DNA of 37,709 nt from Bacteroidota bacterium (GTDB lineage Bacteria > Bacteroidota > Bacteroidia > Bacteroidales > VadinHA17), in NCBI GenBank assembly GCA_011050615.1, contig DRFJ01000037.1, forward strand, positions 1 through 37,709, given 5' to 3'. The notes beneath the pieces were generated by a model, which made no database searches, had not been told where the DNA came from, and saw only the letters and a program-made list of their open reading frames with translations. Shown here piece after piece: positions 25,927 through 34,193 of this stretch. Each line of letters begins with the position of its first letter. Position 1 is the first letter of the stretch. The position numbers and the translations under genes are program-made.

Positions 25927-28131
25927 TTATAATTCCGTTATTTCCGGGAGGTTCAAACTGTCAACTAAATTCCGGAAACGGGAATCATCGGCAAGTATAT
26001 TATAGTAAGGGTTATTCCTCACCCAGGGTATGAAGTCATGTCTTAGCTTATAGGCTTCTTCTAACCAGTATATGGCTTTATCCTTATCTCCCAGGGCAGC
26101 ATAGATATCTGCGAGTCCCCAGGTATGCCATCTCATATTCTGAGCTTCCATCTCGGCTGCAATTTCAAGTGCTCCATCAGTCTGTCCCGATAATGCATAT
26201 GCTACGCCCAGGCCGCTGGCGAAGCCTGACGTTGGTGAGTATATTTTTTTCAGAGTATCAATGGCTTCCTCATATCTTCCAAGCTCGGCATAAACCATAC
26301 CGAGGACATAATATGCCATAGGATAATTGGGATTAACTTCCAGTGCCTCCTCTGCATAGCCTATTGCTTCTTCATAACGGCCAAACCATTGCAGCATCCA
26401 TGCAAGGTATCCCGGGCATATTGGGGCAAGGGGATCTATCTGCATGGCTTTCTTCATCTCATCTGCAGCTTCATCAACAAGATTACTGAGAGCAAGATAC
26501 CACCCATAGGTGTAATGGGCAGGTGCACTGTTTGGATTGAGATCAATGGCTCGTTTAAGGTGGTGCTCAGCTTTTAAAAAATCATAATCATGATATAGAT
26601 ATGTTTCAGCCAGTACTACGTGGGCATCGGCAAGATTTGGATGCAGTTCCTCAGGGTCAAGCTCAATAGCTTTAAGGGCATAGGCTTTAGCCATTTCAAG
26701 GGAGGCAAGGCCAGCGCCATGACCTGCACTGCCATAGCCCAGAGCGAGGCCTATATATGGCTCGGGGTCAGCAGGATCAATTGCAATAGCCTCTTCATAA
26801 TATTTCACCCCTTTATCAAAGCCCTCCAGGGTCAGCTGGTTCATATAATATGCTCCGCGGGCACAGGCTTTTCTCACCTGCGGGTTAACTATTCTTGCTG
26901 CTAAAGTTTCTTCTTCCTCATCAGTTGGCTTAACATCCATCTCTTTGAGTATACGGTTCACGAGCTCACTGTAGATATTAGCGAGCTCTGTGAAACTACG
27001 TGTGAATGAAGAGCGATACAGGTATTTTTCTTCGGGAAAGGCTTCAAGTACCATAATTTCGACCTGGAGCTCATCCTCGGTACCCTTAATCGAAGTTTCA
27101 ACCAGGCTGTTCACACTCAGTTTCCTGGCAATCTCCTGCACGGTTTCTTCACTGTTCCTGAATTGGAGTGTTGTTTGTTTCGGCCTTACGATAAGGTTAC
27201 TGATCCCCTGCAACTGTCCTGTTAAATCACTCTGGATCATATCGGCAATCCAGCCCATCCCGGGATCACCTGTAAAATTGGAAACGGGCATTACAGCGAT
27301 AGATTTATTTATTGTTTCCCCGGAAGGAATATTCTTTCCGGCTCCTGGCAACAACTTTGGAATAATGAAGACTATCGCCAGTATTGCCAGCAGACCTATT
27401 GCCACCGGGGCAATTATCCTGCCGCTTAACCACTTCGATCTCTCACTATTTATTTTCACAGGCCTTGTTGTTTCATCACCAAAGCCAGCCTGTGCCCTAG
27501 TCTGATAAGATTTAGTAATCCTTTTTTTCTCATTGGGATGGAGGCCGTAAATGATTTCCTTAACAGCATTCGCCACCTTATTGATCTGGTCGCGGTAATA
27601 AGTCCTGTTAAGATTCTTATCCGGGTTATCATAAGGAGTCAAAGGTCTGTTAACCCCGGCACTCGAAAAGATAAAGTCTATAGAGCGGAGTCTGCAGCCA
27701 AGCTCTTTCTCAACCAGTTCAGTGTCTGTCGGATCAAGATCATGGATTTTAACCGGTACTATCCTGCTGCAGACATTTCCATTTGGCAGCTTTATATCTC
27801 TTCCGTACTGATCTTCACCGGCTGTTTTGTTGAAAGCAACAAATTCATTCTGCCAGGCAAAACTTTTGGGGTCACAATAAGTCTGGGAGATTACAGGAAT
27901 AAAAACCACTGACTTAAGCTTGGACTCCAGACTTTTATCCACATTATGGATCTCCAGTAATCCATCATATGGATTTTCATCAAAATAGATAGAGATGTCT
28001 TCCTTAAAGGTGGCATCCAATTCTCGCTGCAGATTCTTAACGAACTCAGTTACCCAGCCATCATACTTATTGTCTTTCTGGCGGTAGCTGATGAAGATAT
28101 CGTATTCGTATCCTTCAATTAAACTGGCCAT
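25927..28131 (-). CDS. TIR-TM-FlgO-TPR protein
   Basis: A 734-residue protein. Residues 1-170 form a TIR domain: YEYDIFISYR (8-17), then W93-Q-N-E96 in FAWQNEF, the W-x-x-E arrangement that carries the catalytic Glu in NAD-cleaving TIRs. Residues about 171-235 are a linker and 239-258 a membrane helix (IIAPVAIGLLAILAIVFIIP). About 273-405 is a FlgO/TolB-N-like domain (KSIAVMPVSNFTGDPGMGWI). Residues about 415-715 hold eight or so TPR units (such as AYYVLGMVYAELGRYEEAID). TIR and FlgO-TPR would lie on opposite sides of the membrane if it is single-pass. It follows the SLOG gene by 93 bases, same strand, and the two are probably one operon. The role as sensor or NADase is inferred. Confidence 0.85.
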   Translation of the reverse strand: MASLIEGYEYDIFISYRQKDNKYDGWVTEFVKNLQRELDATFKEDISIYFDENPYDGLLEIHNVDKSLESKLKSVVFIPVISQTYCDPKSFAWQNEFVAFNKTAGEDQYGRDIKLPNGNVCSRIVPVKIHDLDPTDTELVEKELGCRLRSIDFIFSSAGVNRPLTPYDNPDKNLNRTYYRDQINKVANAVKEIIYGLHPNEKKRITKSYQTRAQAGFGDETTRPVKINSERSKWLSGRIIAPVAIGLLAILAIVFIIPKLLPGAGKNIPSGETINKSIAVMPVSNFTGDPGMGWIADMIQSDLTGQLQGISNLIVRPKQTTLQFRNSEETVQEIARKLSVNSLVETSIKGTEDELQVEIMVLEAFPEEKYLYRSSFTRSFTELANIYSELVNRILKEMDVKPTDEEEETLAARIVNPQVRKACARGAYYMNQLTLEGFDKGVKYYEEAIAIDPADPEPYIGLALGYGSAGHGAGLASLEMAKAYALKAIELDPEELHPNLADAHVVLAETYLYHDYDFLKAEHHLKRAIDLNPNSAPAHYTYGWYLALSNLVDEAADEMKKAMQIDPLAPICPGYLAWMLQWFGRYEEAIGYAEEALEVNPNYPMAYYVLGMVYAELGRYEEAIDTLKKIYSPTSGFASGLGVAYALSGQTDGALEIAAEMEAQNMRWHTWGLADIYAALGDKDKAIYWLEEAYKLRHDFIPWVRNNPYYNILADDSRFRNLVDSLNLPEITEL

Positions 28132-28224
28132 GGTTTGATTTAATTAAATTGTGTTTAACTAAAGTTCCGAAAAAATACAGTGCAAGTCAAATAAATATAT
28201 ATCAGATACCTGGCAACGAATCAA

Positions 28225-29898
28225 TCATACCTCTATTTCGGGCTCTTTATCCTTGAATATCAGGTACCAGATCCCGTTTTCAATAAGTGCCTCCTTACCA
28301 ATTACATAGAATAATTCCTTGAAGTAGGATAATCTTTCTTCCTGCTTCATCTGTGCCCTGTTCAGCTCTTCTGTCTTTATCTCGGCTCTATTGTAAATCA
28401 CCTGCATAATCTCGTACTGATTAAGTAACTGCTCGTATGCCTTGGTTTTTATGTAGGCCCTGATCAAGGCGAATATACCAAGCATTATGGGTGCTATGAC
28501 GAGCATTATATTAAGCATGAAAAAATTTGCGATAAAGAAATTCCCGAGGAAGAATATTGAAAGAAAAAGTAAAATAGACAGAAAAAGAAAGAAATTTGAC
28601 ACCCTGTGAAAATATGCTATCCTTTCCCTCATAATTTTAACTGAAGCATCGAAGTATTTCAGTTGATCCTTTATCCAGTTTTTGGTGAGATCCTTTATTA
28701 TTTCATCGTTGATGTTTTTTCGATTGAAGCTGACACCCTGAAGAGCTGAAAGGATATGCTTCACCCAGGTAAATCCCTTACTATGAATCCTCAATATGCA
28801 GTCGGAGACATTTTCATTTATCCCTGCAATATTCCAGAAAAACTGAATTCTCAGTCCTTCGGCCAGGGTCCTGCTGTATAAATACTTCTTATGATCATTT
28901 TTCACCCTTGAAAATATGAACAGGGCGGCGGTGGAAATGAGAACAAACATAGAAACGGCCAGTATTATTTTCCATGTTAATATATTAGAGTATATCTCAA
29001 GGGTAAACACAAACAACAAGCTCAGGGTGAACATCCAGCCTGTAATTTTCAGATCACGTCTCCTGGTTTTTACAGCCATCTGGTCAAGGATTGAATACCA
29101 GTCCATTACAAGTCTCTCTGAGGGTTCAAGCTTCTCTGTTTCATCGAACAGATATTCTTTTGATTTCTTAATACCTCCCCTGTCAAGCCTTACTGAGTAA
29201 CTGTTTATTTCTTCTATCTTGTTGAGTGCATTCTTGAGTGTTAAATCTTTCAGTATATTATCGAGCGATAAGTTCTTATCCGTTACGGGATTTTTTGAAA
29301 TATTTCCCGGAGCCTGTTTTCGCTCGCTTGGCAAAACAAACACACTGCCATCATATTCAAACGTGCTTTCAGAAACTGAATCATCATTGCCTGTCATTTT
29401 ATACTTCACTATATCAGCCGTTCCCCCGGTTTGTCCACCCTTTCCATCCCACATTGCCATAAGTATGAGTGAACTGTCGGCCACCAGTTTACCCGTCCTG
29501 AGGTATTTTCCAGGCCTGCCTGTCTCACTACTGTCATCCGGGACAATGAAACTCCTTTTTGCCTGTTTCAGCAGTTCATCAAATTCCCGGTCGGAGTAAT
29601 CATCAAAATCCTCCCTGTATTCCTCAGCTGTGAAAGGCATAGGCACTATCAATTCAAACCTGTCACGGTATTTTTCATTTTCCCTTTTCATCCTCATGAA
29701 TATATTAGCTACGAACCTGTCGGCGCCCTCAGCAATTGAAGAAAACAGGTGTACTGGTGAGCAGGGATAGCGGACAGCCAGATCCTTGAATAATTTTTCG
29801 ATCTGATACATGTGTTCATCTGTTGCTATAACATCCAGATGACCAACAATACCCACAGTAATCGGAATGCGTTCTGATATTGGCAATGCCCTGTCCAC
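28225..29898 (-). CDS. SLOG domain protein with four TM helices (SLATT-like)
   Basis: A 557-residue protein. Residues about 10-200 are a SLOG (DprA/TIR-associated Rossmann-like) domain with its nucleotide-binding motifs: GIVGHLD (16-22), SIAEGADRFVA (54-64) and LMAMWDGKGGQTGGTADIV (146-164, the WDG...GGT block). Membrane helices follow at about 286-304, 308-330, 434-456 and 458-482. They are separated by a soluble segment with YSRTLAEGLRIQFFW (341-355), typical of SLATT effector modules. The C-terminal helix is coiled-coil-like. SLOG domains sense nucleotide ligands; SLATT modules are predicted membrane effectors. The gene starts the cluster with the TIR-TPR gene. A one-mismatch promoter lies at 29942-29973. 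I cannot tell whether it forms pores. Confidence 0.82.
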   Translation of the reverse strand: MDRALPISERIPITVGIVGHLDVIATDEHMYQIEKLFKDLAVRYPCSPVHLFSSIAEGADRFVANIFMRMKRENEKYRDRFELIVPMPFTAEEYREDFDDYSDREFDELLKQAKRSFIVPDDSSETGRPGKYLRTGKLVADSSLILMAMWDGKGGQTGGTADIVKYKMTGNDDSVSESTFEYDGSVFVLPSERKQAPGNISKNPVTDKNLSLDNILKDLTLKNALNKIEEINSYSVRLDRGGIKKSKEYLFDETEKLEPSERLVMDWYSILDQMAVKTRRRDLKITGWMFTLSLLFVFTLEIYSNILTWKIILAVSMFVLISTAALFIFSRVKNDHKKYLYSRTLAEGLRIQFFWNIAGINENVSDCILRIHSKGFTWVKHILSALQGVSFNRKNINDEIIKDLTKNWIKDQLKYFDASVKIMRERIAYFHRVSNFFLFLSILLFLSIFFLGNFFIANFFMLNIMLVIAPIMLGIFALIRAYIKTKAYEQLLNQYEIMQVIYNRAEIKTEELNRAQMKQEERLSYFKELFYVIGKEALIENGIWYLIFKDKEPEIEV

Positions 29899-29941
29899 TA
29901 ATTCAGTTTCAATAAAATTACGAAAAATTATCCGACACGTG

Positions 29942-29973
29942 CAAAATAAGTCGCATTTACCCGGCTGTAAAAA
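29942..29973 (-). promoter_or_regulatory. Possible promoter of the SLOG-TIR operon
   Basis: On the minus strand TTATTTTG (29949-29942), one mismatch from TAnnTTTG, lies 20 bases after a TTTT element (29973-29970). It is 44 bases before the SLOG start codon and lies next to a divergent plus-strand promoter whose -33 begins at 29976. The same TTATTTTG occurs upstream of moxR (20207-20214). Confidence 0.35.
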
Positions 29974-29975
29974 AA

Positions 29976-30007
29976 TTTGACATAGGGTTTTTACTGATTT
30001 AACTTTG
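29976..30007 (+). promoter_or_regulatory. Strong Bacteroidetes-type promoter for the hydrolase relic
   Basis: TTTG (29976-29979), a 20-base spacer and TAACTTTG (30000-30007) match both elements of the Bacteroidetes housekeeping promoter exactly. Transcription starting near 30014 would give a leader of about 160 bases before the ATG at 30178. The leader contains the 7-bp inverted repeat AGGCAAT/ATTGCCT (30057-30063 and 30078-30084). The promoter is intact although the gene it served is broken. Confidence 0.65.
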
Positions 30008-30177
30008 TAATTGATAACTACAAGTGCAACAGACCGGTTGCATGCTGCTTAATTCAAGGCAATAAGTTAAAATTATAATTGCCTGTGGTATTGTTGGATT
30101 CCGCTAAGTAAACCATAATAATTTATATACGCTGAGTCTTCTCAACGTACCGTTCATTAACCACTAAATGAGATGCC

Positions 30178-30718
30178 ATGAAAAATAAAAAAAGACTTAA
30201 CTGTATTACCATGGAAAAATCCCTTCTGTGGATTTTCGTCTTTTTTGCGTTTACCACCTCATGACAGAATGGGAGGTGTTCCCTTTGACAATACAAGAAA
30301 ATGGTACCGCGGATCAGATAATGACTGGAAGCTGAACATGGAGGTGCAGCGTATAAGAGCTGATTACAGGGCAAGATATAATGTAAAAAAATATGAAACT
30401 ACCGGGGAAATTGAAATACCGGTGGTTACTATTCATACAACAGGAGATCATGTAGTACCATTCTGGCACAACCCTAAATACAGGTACAAGGTATTCATCA
30501 AGGGAAATAGCTTATTGCACACAGGTATACCTGTTGATAATTACGGTCACTGTACCATTGATGAAGCCCATGTTATGGCCGCACTTTATATAATTATCTG
30601 CAAGGTTAGGTTAATGGATTACTTTGAGATGTCTGACAGGGTATTTGAAACGCAGGAGCAGATGAATACTTTTAAAGAGATTCTTAAAGATAATTCAATA
30701 GATGTTGAGTTCAGATGA
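30178..30718 (+). pseudogene. Secreted alpha/beta hydrolase relic
   Basis: The ATG at 30178 opens a signal-peptide-like stretch (MEKSLLWIFVFFAFTTS near its end) that stops at TGA 30262-30264. Directly after it, in another frame, begins the C-terminal third of an alpha/beta hydrolase: GGVPFDNTRKWYRG, PVVTIHTTGDHVVPFWHN (with the acid Asp) and VDNYGHCTIDEAHV (with the catalytic His). The nucleophile-Ser half is missing. So an internal deletion joined the signal peptide to the enzyme's end, out of frame. A terminator follows at 30739 and an intact promoter lies upstream at 29976. The downstream frame is open for 157 codons from a TTG at 30245 but cannot give an active enzyme. Confidence 0.78.
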
Positions 30719-30738
30719 ATCTGGCTAACTGAAAAAGT

Positions 30739-30773
30739 AAACGAGCAGTACATCTTAGTTGTGCTGCTCGTTT
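30739..30773 (+). terminator. Terminator after the hydrolase relic
   Basis: AAACGAGCAGTACA (30739-30752) pairs with TGTGCTGCTCGTTT (30760-30773) over 14 bp with one T-G pair and a seven-base loop. It is followed by GTTGGTTTAGGTTT. It begins 20 bases after the stop codon of the hydrolase relic. Confidence 0.7.
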
Positions 30774-30796
30774 GTTGGTTTAGGTTTCCCGCCTCT

Positions 30797-30830
30797 CCCG
30801 GGAACCCCGGCTAAAGCCGGGGTTCCCGGG
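30797..30830. repeat. Perfect 15-bp palindrome (REP-like)
   Basis: CCCGGGAACCCCGGC, loop TAAA, GCCGGGGTTCCCGGG. The stem is perfect and very GC-rich in an AT-rich gap. There is no T run on either side, so it is not a standard terminator. It resembles the dispersed CCCCGGC-TAAA-GCCGGGG palindromes found between convergent genes in Bacteroidota. It lies between the hydrolase relic and cysH. Confidence 0.6.
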
Positions 30831-30849
30831 TAAGCTGCGGCGGAAGGGC

Positions 30850-30884
30850 AAGTTTCAGGTTCCAGGTTTCAAATTTCATATTCC
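30850..30884. repeat. Degenerate 7-bp tandem repeat
   Basis: Five consecutive 7-base units fit the pattern RRRTTYC with small changes: AAGTTTC, AGGTTCC, AGGTTTC, AAATTTC and ATATTCC. They lie between the palindrome at 30797 and the stop codon of cysH. Such heptamer arrays are intergenic and may vary in copy number between strains. Confidence 0.5.
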
Positions 30885-30907
30885 CTATTTCTTTGCCAGC
30901 CTTAGCC

Positions 30908-31612
30908 TTAATTATTTTCGTGCAGGCCGCATTCTTTGGCTGAATTTGATTCCCACCACCACCTGCCTGCACGGAAATCCTCGCCGGGTTTGATAGCCCG
31001 TGTGCATGGCTCACAGCCTATGCTCACATAACCCCTGTCATGTAATACGTTATAAGGAACATTATTCTGCTTTATGTACTCTTCAACCTCACTTAAGTTC
31101 CAGTTGAGCAATGGGTTATACTTATAAATCCGTCGTTCATGATCTGTTTCTATCATCTCAAGCTCATCCCTGACGGCCGATTGTTCTGACCTGATACCCG
31201 TGACCCAGCATTTAACGCCTCTTAGCGCCCTGTTAAGAGGCTCTACTTTTCTTATATGGCAACATTCTTTCCTGTTCTCAACTGATTCATAAAAACTATA
31301 GGGTCCTTTTTCTGACAACAGTTTTTCAACGGCAGCTGTGTCAGGGAAATAAGTTTTTATCTTCCTTCCATATTTTTCCAGGGTCTTGCTAAATACCTTA
31401 TATGTTTCCTTAAAAAGTCTTCCCGTATCAAGTGTTATTACTTCTATATTAATATCATTTGAAAAGATCATGTCAGTAATTACCTGATCTTCAATACCAA
31501 AGCTTGTAGTAAACACTATCTGTCCCGGATACTGACCAGCCAGGGCCCTCATGCCTTCCGCCGGACTGCTATCCTGTACCATATTCAGTAGTTCGTAAGC
31601 TCTATTCTCCAT
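30908..31612 (-). CDS. cysH: Adenylyl-sulfate/PAPS reductase (CysH), Fe-S type
   Basis: A 234-residue cytoplasmic enzyme that reduces activated sulfate (APS or PAPS) to sulfite. Fe-S Cys pairs C117-C118 (KECCHIRKVEPL) and C200/C203 (GCEPCTR) indicate the [4Fe-4S] form, which usually uses APS. The catalytic Cys is C228 in the tail KECGLH. VFTTSFGIEDQVI and TLDTGRLFKETY are the nucleotide-binding blocks. The ATG at 31612 (MENRAYELLN) is preferred to a longer reading from 31714, which would overlap the DUF2061 gene. No sulfurylase genes (cysD, cysN) are in the window. The gene starts two bases after the DUF2061 gene. Confidence 0.93.
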   Translation of the reverse strand: MENRAYELLNMVQDSSPAEGMRALAGQYPGQIVFTTSFGIEDQVITDMIFSNDINIEVITLDTGRLFKETYKVFSKTLEKYGRKIKTYFPDTAAVEKLLSEKGPYSFYESVENRKECCHIRKVEPLNRALRGVKCWVTGIRSEQSAVRDELEMIETDHERRIYKYNPLLNWNLSEVEEYIKQNNVPYNVLHDRGYVSIGCEPCTRAIKPGEDFRAGRWWWESNSAKECGLHENN

Positions 31613-31614
31613 TA

Positions 31615-32034
31615 TCAGGATTTTCTTAACATAATTTTTCGTATTGACCTGGTTGATTTTCGTGTTCCCCTGCGTATAATAACCATCATGCGTCCCCACC
31701 TTACACGCTCCCATAATCTTTCATGGAAGAAATATAGCAACATTTTAATAAATGCTTCAGTGAGTGCAATTCCTGTAGCTTTCTGAGCAGCATACGGGTC
31801 TTTGTAAAAAAAGAGGTAAGCAAGACCAAATGTTGTGGCAGAAGCAATAATTCTCCATGTGATTGCTTTGACAATACTTTTTATGGGACGATCCCGTGTA
31901 AGCCTTTGTTTGGTTATGATAGGCGGAGCGGGCACACTCTTATGGTGAGGTGCATTTTTCTCCACAGGGCGTTTACCCTCAGTTACCTTCTTTGATTCTA
32001 CCAGTGTTTCTACCTCTTTCATAATCACTTCCAT
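31615..32034 (-). CDS. DUF2061 membrane protein
   Basis: A 139-residue protein with a basic, Pro-rich start and a DUF2061 domain at about 50-115. The core reads KSIVKAITWRIIASATTFGL followed by FFYKDPYAAQKATGIALTEA and FFHERLWERV. Two membrane helices lie at about 60-76 and 86-102. The family is often next to cysH and other sulfate-assimilation genes in Bacteroidota; its role is unknown. The tail is very basic (RRGTRKSTRSIRKIMLRKS). A second ATG 12 bases in (MKEVETL) could be the start. The stop is two bases before cysH, so they are one operon. Confidence 0.85.
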   Translation of the reverse strand: MEVIMKEVETLVESKKVTEGKRPVEKNAPHHKSVPAPPIITKQRLTRDRPIKSIVKAITWRIIASATTFGLAYLFFYKDPYAAQKATGIALTEAFIKMLLYFFHERLWERVRWGRMMVIIRRGTRKSTRSIRKIMLRKS

Positions 32035-32374
32035 CCGGGAATTGATTTGGAATAACTACAGATACAAATGAAAAGATTATGCTAATATCCCGCAATGGGT
32101 AAAAGATGGTATTTGAATAACTATAAATACTTACTTGAGGTTGAGAAAGTTGATAAAGATTATAAGGTTTGCAATAAAGATTGACATCGTACAAAGCCTT
32201 CCGGGTCTACAGGCATGCCGTTGATTCTTATACCTGCTCCTTTCCCGTTTCATAAATAGCCCCATTCAGAGCCAGTAAGAGGCTGGTTATCAATATTGTC
32301 ACACGAAACAATAATTAATGAGGCAAATAATAACAGATATAATTATATTTATATGAGATTTTAATATATTAGCT
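32035..32374 (-). other. Gene-free gap, 340 bases, with a possible coding relic
   Basis: No intact gene is seen between the DUF2061 gene and the aconitase-family gene at 32375. On the minus strand about 32340-32175 there is a coding-like trace: VTILITSLLLALNGAIYETG in one frame (from GTG at 32302), then GAGIRINGMPVDPEGFVRC in the next frame. It could be a frameshifted exported-protein remnant, but no family is recognised. The rest is AT-rich and probably holds the cysH operon promoter, which I could not place with confidence. Confidence 0.3.
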
Positions 32375-34162
32375 TTAGCCTTTCCCCTTCCCTGCTATCC
32401 AGTTCACAAGTCCCTTGCTTTCAATAATCTCCTTAAGTTTATCCGGCAGTGGTTCGAAGTGAATCGACTTATCTCCCACTGTGATTTTTCCCTTTTCAAA
32501 ATCGATATCCACCTTATCACCCTGCTTATAGGTTTCAACAGCTTCAGGAAGCACTATAAGCGGCAGGCCCTGGTTTATGGATGAGCGGTAGAAAATCCGG
32601 TTTACTGATTTAACTAAAACAGCTTTTATTCCTAAATATGCCAGTCCAACCGCCGGATGTTCACGTGAACTTCCACAACCAAAATTTTCCCCTGCCATTA
32701 TTATATCACCTTTTTCAGCTTTTGCGCTGAAAGTTCTATCAAAGCCTTCAAATAGGTGGGGGATTATAGCTTCAGGGTCTGAACTGAGAATATTATAGGT
32801 CAGGTTACCAGCAAACATCTGGTCGGTGTTAAGGTTATCGCAATCGCAATAGTTCCATACTCCAATGCTTTTCCTGTTCTCATTCTCTTTGATAATTGTG
32901 CTACCGGATTCTTCCCTTTCGATTATATATTTCTCCTCGCCTCCTTTTTTGCGCGGATCTGTTATTTTCCCTGTAAGGGCCGAGCAGGCCACGGTTGCCG
33001 GTGAAGCAAGGTATATCTCAGCATTCTTGTTTCCCATTCGTCCGGGGAAATTCCTGTTAGCTGTAGAGATAACCGTATAACCGTCGGCAGGTATTCCCTG
33101 TCCGGTTCCGAGGCAGGGGCCGCAGCTCGGGCTAAGGATATTTGCTCCTGACTCAATAAGTGTTGTTATGAGGCCTTCACGAATGGCTTCAAGGTATATT
33201 TCCCGGCTTGCAGGTATTACAAGCAGCTGGAAGCCTTGTTTTACTTTCTTATCCCGTAGTATTTCAGAAGCTATCCTGATATCTTCTATTCTCCCGTTTG
33301 TGCATGTACCTATGAGGCCCTGCTGTATTTCAGTACCGGCAACTTCGGAAATTCCTTTAATATTATCCACATTACCGGGAGCGGCAACAAGTGGATAAAT
33401 CTCATCAAGGTTGATATCAATCTCGCGGGCATAGGCAGCCCCTTCATCGGCCCAAATACTATTCCCTTTTTCCCCGCCGAGGAATTCATATAACAATTCA
33501 TCGGCAGGGAACACAGCATTCTTGGCTCCCATTTCAGAAGCCAGGTTAGCTATTGTCATCCTGTCGGATATACTCAAGGTCTTAAGTCCTTCACCATGAT
33601 ATTCAATTGACATATAATTGGCACCTGCTGTCCCTGTCATCCCTATTATCCACAGTGACAGGTCTTTAGCATAAACATTCTCATTCAGTTTACCATGAAG
33701 TGTGATTTTCATTGATTCAGGTACCCTGAACCATGTTTCACCTCTTGTCCATAGCCCTGCCGATTCTGTCCTGTCTATTCCGGCGGCCATGGTATTAAAT
33801 GCTCCCGCGGTACAGGTATGACTGTCGCTTCCAACTATTATCATTCCCGGAAGTGCATGATATGACATTATCTGGTGACATATGCCCCTGCCTGCATCAT
33901 AGAACTTATCGATCTGATTTTCCCTGACAAAGTTGCGTATATCCCGGTACTGTGTTGCAAGCCGGGCATTAGTCGGAGGTGCGTTATGATCCAGCACTAC
34001 CAGTAACTGGGAGGGATCAAAAATCCTGCCTGAGCCCATTTTCATAAATGTTTTATATATACTTGCCGTATTGTCATGGGTAAGCACTATATCAGGCTTC
34101 CTGAAGACTATTGCTCCTTCCGGAGCATTGAATATTTTTTCAACGAAGGTCCGGGGTTTCAT
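32375..34162 (-). CDS. Aconitase-superfamily (LeuC-LeuD fused) hydro-lyase, copy 1
   Basis: A 595-residue protein in which the Fe-S large part (about 1-410) and the swivelling small part (about 425-590) of an isopropylmalate isomerase/homoaconitase-type enzyme are joined. The Fe-S Cys are C287 (GTCTNGR), C347 and C350 (SPSCGPCLGTG). The active-site Asp-His pair is present (VVLDHNAPPT, D58-H59), as is GSDSHT. The swivelling part has NFGCGSSREHPAVGL. The substrate is a hydroxy-di- or tricarboxylic acid but cannot be fixed; no leucine genes are adjacent. It follows copy 2 by 31 bases on the same strand. Confidence 0.85.
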   Translation of the reverse strand: MKPRTFVEKIFNAPEGAIVFRKPDIVLTHDNTASIYKTFMKMGSGRIFDPSQLLVVLDHNAPPTNARLATQYRDIRNFVRENQIDKFYDAGRGICHQIMSYHALPGMIIVGSDSHTCTAGAFNTMAAGIDRTESAGLWTRGETWFRVPESMKITLHGKLNENVYAKDLSLWIIGMTGTAGANYMSIEYHGEGLKTLSISDRMTIANLASEMGAKNAVFPADELLYEFLGGEKGNSIWADEGAAYAREIDINLDEIYPLVAAPGNVDNIKGISEVAGTEIQQGLIGTCTNGRIEDIRIASEILRDKKVKQGFQLLVIPASREIYLEAIREGLITTLIESGANILSPSCGPCLGTGQGIPADGYTVISTANRNFPGRMGNKNAEIYLASPATVACSALTGKITDPRKKGGEEKYIIEREESGSTIIKENENRKSIGVWNYCDCDNLNTDQMFAGNLTYNILSSDPEAIIPHLFEGFDRTFSAKAEKGDIIMAGENFGCGSSREHPAVGLAYLGIKAVLVKSVNRIFYRSSINQGLPLIVLPEAVETYKQGDKVDIDFEKGKITVGDKSIHFEPLPDKLKEIIESKGLVNWIAGKGKG

Positions 34163-34193
34163 AAGTAAGAGTTTAAGTGGTTAAAATATAAAT

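Noticed and set aside
25927-29898. Calling the TIR-SLOG pair Thoeris
   Set aside because: No SIR2 domain (ThsA) and no Macro-TM protein is present. The TIR protein is a membrane TPR fusion, unlike the small ThsB. Only the logic is similar.
30123-30374. Minus-strand ORF of 83 codons
   Set aside because: It is the reverse of the hydrolase relic and its leader, with no start signal or family match.
31613-31714. Extended CysH start at 31714
   Set aside because: The extra 34 codons overlap the DUF2061 gene and carry no family similarity.
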